Origin: Bacteroidales bacterium UBA1199
Lineage (GTDB): Bacteria > Bacteroidota > Bacteroidia > Bacteroidales > UBA932
Direction: 5' to 3'
DNA length: 18,101 bases
NCBI GenBank assembly: GCA_002309795.1
Contig: DBXZ01000025.1
Coordinates: 2,361 to 20,461, forward strand
Under the pieces are notes generated by a model that did not search any database, was not told the origin of the DNA, and was given only the letters and a program-made list of their open reading frames with translations. The translations under genes were made by a program, and so were the position numbers. Below, piece after piece: positions 15,799-18,101 of this stretch; positions within the stretch are counted from its first letter, which is position 1, and each line of letters begins with the position of its first letter.

Positions 15799-15821
15799 CA
15801 GGGCCCTTTTCGAGGGCCCTG
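15799..15821 (-). terminator. strong hairpin between rpsJ and tRNA-Met
   Basis: CAGGGCCC (15799-15806) and GGGCCCTG (15814-15821) form a perfect 8-bp GC-rich stem with a 7-nt loop, directly after the rpsJ stop. The following minus-strand bases are TTCACATT, a poor T-run. It may be a partial terminator or attenuator, or a processing signal that frees the tRNA from the rpsJ message. Confidence 0.5.
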
Positions 15822-15826
15822 ATTCA

Positions 15827-16132
15827 TCACACTTTGATTTCAACCTCAACACCGCTCGGGAGCTCGAGTTTCATCAGGGCGTCCACGGTCTTGGAGGTGG
15901 AGCTGTAGATGTCGAGCAGGCGACGGAAAGAGTTGAGTTCAAACTGTTCGCGAGCCTTCTTGTTGACGAAGGTGGAGCGGTTGACCGTAAAGATCTTCTT
16001 GTCGGTCGGAAGCGGAATCGGACCGCTGACGACAGCACCGGTAGCCTTTACCGTCTTGACGATCTTGTCTGCCGACTTGTCGACGAGCGCGTGATCGTAA
16101 GATTTGAGTTTGATTCTGATTTTCTGGTTCAT
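15827..16132 (-). CDS. rpsJ: 30S ribosomal protein S10
   Basis: S10 is a small-subunit head protein that also serves as NusE in transcription antitermination. The 101-residue sequence starts [18 protein letters not shown] and contains the family segments [34 protein letters not shown] and the closing [11 protein letters not shown]. The frame extends further upstream into fusA, but ATG 16132, 16 bp after the fusA stop, gives the universal S10 N-terminus. It is cotranscribed with fusA. In most Bacteroidota rplC follows; here a hairpin and a tRNA gene follow instead. Confidence 0.97.
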   Translation of the reverse strand: MNQKIRIKLKSYDHALVDKSADKIVKTVKATGAVVSGPIPLPTDKKIFTVNRSTFVNKKAREQFELNSFRRLLDIYSSTSKTVDALMKLELPSGVEVEIKV

Positions 16133-16148
16133 TATCTTGACAGTGTTA

Positions 16149-18101
16149 TTATTCATTCTCATCGACAACTTTACGGCCGCCCTGTTTGCTGATGACCTCC
16201 TGCGCAATGTTACCGGGAACCTCCGCATATTCGGAGAACTCCATGGTGCTGGTTGCGCGGCCGGAGGAGAGCGTGCGGAGCACGGTCACATAACCGAACT
16301 GCTCTGCAAGGGGAACCTTGGCTTTGACGATGCGGGCATTGCCCTTGGAATCCATATCGACAATCTGTCCGCGACGACGGTTCAGGTCGCCCACGACGTC
16401 GCCCATGTAGTCTTCCGGGGTAACCACCTCGAGTGACATGATAGGCTCCATCAGGACCGGGCCGCACTTGGAAAGTGCGTGGCGGAAGGCCATCCGGGCG
16501 CAAATCTCGAACGACAGCTGGTCGGAGTCCACCGGGTGGAAGGAACCGTCCAGCAGGCGAACCTTGAGGGAGGTAACTTCGTAACCGGCGAGCACGCCGT
16601 TGGCCATTGCGGATTTGAAACCCTTCTCCACGGCCGGGATGAATTCGCGGGGGATGTTGCCACCCTTGACTTCGTCGATGAACTGAAGTCCGGTGACACC
16701 TTCGTCCGTAGGACCGATTTCGACAATGATATCGGCGAATTTACCGCGACCGCCCGTCTGTTTCTTGAAGACTTCACGGTGCTGGTACGACTTGGTGACG
16801 GCCTCTTTGTAGTTGACCTGCGGCGCACCCTGGTTGATCTCCACGCCGAATTCCCGGCGGAGACGGTCCACGATGATGTCGAGGTGAAGCTCGCCCATGC
16901 CGCTGATGACGGTCTGACCCGTCTCAGCATCGGAGCGTACGGTAAATGTCGGATCTTCTTCAGCAAGCTTGCCCAGTGCAATACCCAGCTTGTCGATGTC
17001 GGCCTGCGTCTTGGGCTCCACGGCGAGACCGATCACCGGATCCGGGAAGGTAATTGCCTCCAGGACGGTGGGATGGCTCTCTACGCAGATGGTATCGCCC
17101 GTACGCAGCTCCTTGAACCCGACAGCGGCGCAGATGTCGCCGGCTTCGACAAAGTCGATCGGGTTCTGTTTGTTGGAGTGCATCTGGTACAATCTTGCCA
17201 CGCGCTCCTTCTTGCCCGTCCGGGCATTCAGCACGTACGATCCCGCATCCAGCCGGCCGGAGTAGGCGCGGAGGAATGCGAGACGGCCGACGAACGGATC
17301 GGTTGCGATCTTGAAGACCAGTGCGCAGAACGGGTCGCTGGCGACCGGTTTGCGCTCAACCTGCTGGTTCGTACGGAGGTCCGTGCCGAATACACTGCCC
17401 TTGTCGAGCGGAGAAGGAAGATAGCGGACAACAGCGTCAAGGAGGAACTGGACACCTTTATTCTTAAAGGAAGAACCGCAGCATGCCGGAACGACGGCCA
17501 TGTCGATGGTCGCCTTGCGGAGTGCCGCGATAATCTCCTCTTCAGAGATGGAGTCCGGATTGTCGAAGAACTTTTCGAGCAGCGTGTCGTCGTATTCGGC
17601 GACCGCCTCGATCAGCTTCCCGCGCCATTCCTCAACCTCATCCACCATGTCTGCCGGGATCGGGCGCTCGTCGTAGTTGACGAGTTCCTTGCTCTCGGAG
17701 TCGTAGTAATACGCCTTCTTGGAGATGAGGTCCACGATGCCCTCGAACTTGTCCTCTGCCCCGATCGGGAGACAGACGGGCACGGCGTTGGCACCGAGCT
17801 TGTCGTGAATTTCCTCTACGACAGCAAGAAAATCTGCTCCCGTGCGGTCCATCTTGTTGACGTACGCAATCTTGGGAACGCGGTACTTGTCTGCCTGGCG
17901 CCAGACCGTTTCGGACTGGGGCTGGACGCGACCCACTGCGCAGAAGGTTGCGATGGTGCCGTCGAGCACGCGGAGCGAACGCTCCACCTCGACGGTAAAG
18001 TCAACGTGGCCGGGAGTGTCAATCAGGTTGATCTGGTAACGGTCCTTGCCATAGTGCCAGAAGGCGGTGGTGGCAGCGGAGGTGATGGTAATACCACGCT
18101 C
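16149..18101 (-). CDS. fusA: elongation factor G, N-terminus outside the window
   Basis: EF-G is the GTPase that drives ribosomal translocation. The visible 650 residues begin at [10 protein letters not shown] (switch I) and run to the stop, so about 50 residues including the P-loop are missing at the window edge. The GTPase motifs DTPGHVDF and NKMD are present. They are followed by domain II (around [16 protein letters not shown]), domain III ([19 protein letters not shown]), domain IV ([12 protein letters not shown], then [14 protein letters not shown]) and domain V ([21 protein letters not shown]). The segment after the G3 region reads [15 protein letters not shown] where [15 protein letters not shown] is usual, a mild variation. 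Being next to rpsJ makes it the canonical housekeeping copy, not a stress-related paralogue. Confidence 0.96.
   Translation of the reverse strand, partial: ERGITITSAATTAFWHYGKDRYQINLIDTPGHVDFTVEVERSLRVLDGTIATFCAVGRVQPQSETVWRQADKYRVPKIAYVNKMDRTGADFLAVVEEIHDKLGANAVPVCLPIGAEDKFEGIVDLISKKAYYYDSESKELVNYDERPIPADMVDEVEEWRGKLIEAVAEYDDTLLEKFFDNPDSISEEEIIAALRKATIDMAVVPACCGSSFKNKGVQFLLDAVVRYLPSPLDKGSVFGTDLRTNQQVERKPVASDPFCALVFKIATDPFVGRLAFLRAYSGRLDAGSYVLNARTGKKERVARLYQMHSNKQNPIDFVEAGDICAAVGFKELRTGDTICVESHPTVLEAITFPDPVIGLAVEPKTQADIDKLGIALGKLAEEDPTFTVRSDAETGQTVISGMGELHLDIIVDRLRREFGVEINQGAPQVNYKEAVTKSYQHREVFKKQTGGRGKFADIIVEIGPTDEGVTGLQFIDEVKGGNIPREFIPAVEKGFKSAMANGVLAGYEVTSLKVRLLDGSFHPVDSDQLSFEICARMAFRHALSKCGPVLMEPIMSLEVVTPEDYMGDVVGDLNRRRGQIVDMDSKGNARIVKAKVPLAEQFGYVTVLRTLSSGRATSTMEFSEYAEVPGNIAQEVISKQGGRKVVDENE

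Noticed and set aside
15624..15800. tRNA gene as an integration site for a mobile element carrying the lipoprotein gene
   Set aside because: No integrase, no repeated tRNA 3' fragment and no transposase are present in the window.

Overview
This 18.1 kb window is a chromosomal segment of a GC-rich member of the Bacteroidota, probably Bacteroidales. The evidence is the promoter style: TAnnTTTG -7 boxes, two of them with a TTTG -33 box 20 bp upstream. Ribosome-binding purine tracts are absent before most starts, and there is a Bacteroidales-style DUF4595-like lipoprotein. Genus cannot be fixed from the sequence alone.

Left part (1-2476, minus strand): a two-component operon encodes an NtrC-type sigma-54 activator and a histidine kinase that overlap by 4 bp. 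Beyond it, the window edge cuts a gene of which only the first 13 codons (signal-peptide-like) are present. That gene has a well-formed sigma-54 promoter (GG-N10-GC) and, upstream of the promoter, a 12-bp inverted repeat inside a cluster of CTTTAC motifs. This looks like a complete activator, enhancer and promoter circuit whose target lies outside the window.

Centre (2571-10930): a 1-pyrroline-5-carboxylate (P5C) dehydrogenase on the plus strand converges, across a bidirectional terminator, on a minus-strand run. In transcription order this run is a 1081-residue fused flavin/iron-sulfur amino-acid dehydrogenase, pyrB, pyrI, ornithine carbamoyltransferase and carbamate kinase. Four of these proteins make, use or bind carbamoyl-phosphate-dependent machinery (PyrB, PyrI, OTCase, carbamate kinase). 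The fusion protein plus P5C dehydrogenase suggest oxidation of proline or a related amino acid to glutamate. The region reads as an arginine/citrulline/proline and carbamoyl-phosphate node, and the fusion protein is the least ordinary gene in the window.

Right part (11041-18101): RNase R and phosphoglycerate mutase (gpmI) diverge from a compact intergenic region where the two -7 boxes face each other. A DUF4595-like lipoprotein gene with its own promoter follows. At the right edge a minus-strand translation operon reads fusA (5' end missing), rpsJ, then tRNA-Met(CAU). The usual next gene after rpsJ (rplC) is absent. The tRNA has an atypical T-loop.

No insertion sequences, CRISPR arrays, rRNA genes or phage genes were seen. 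No gap between genes exceeds 300 bp; the longest is 14618-14843.
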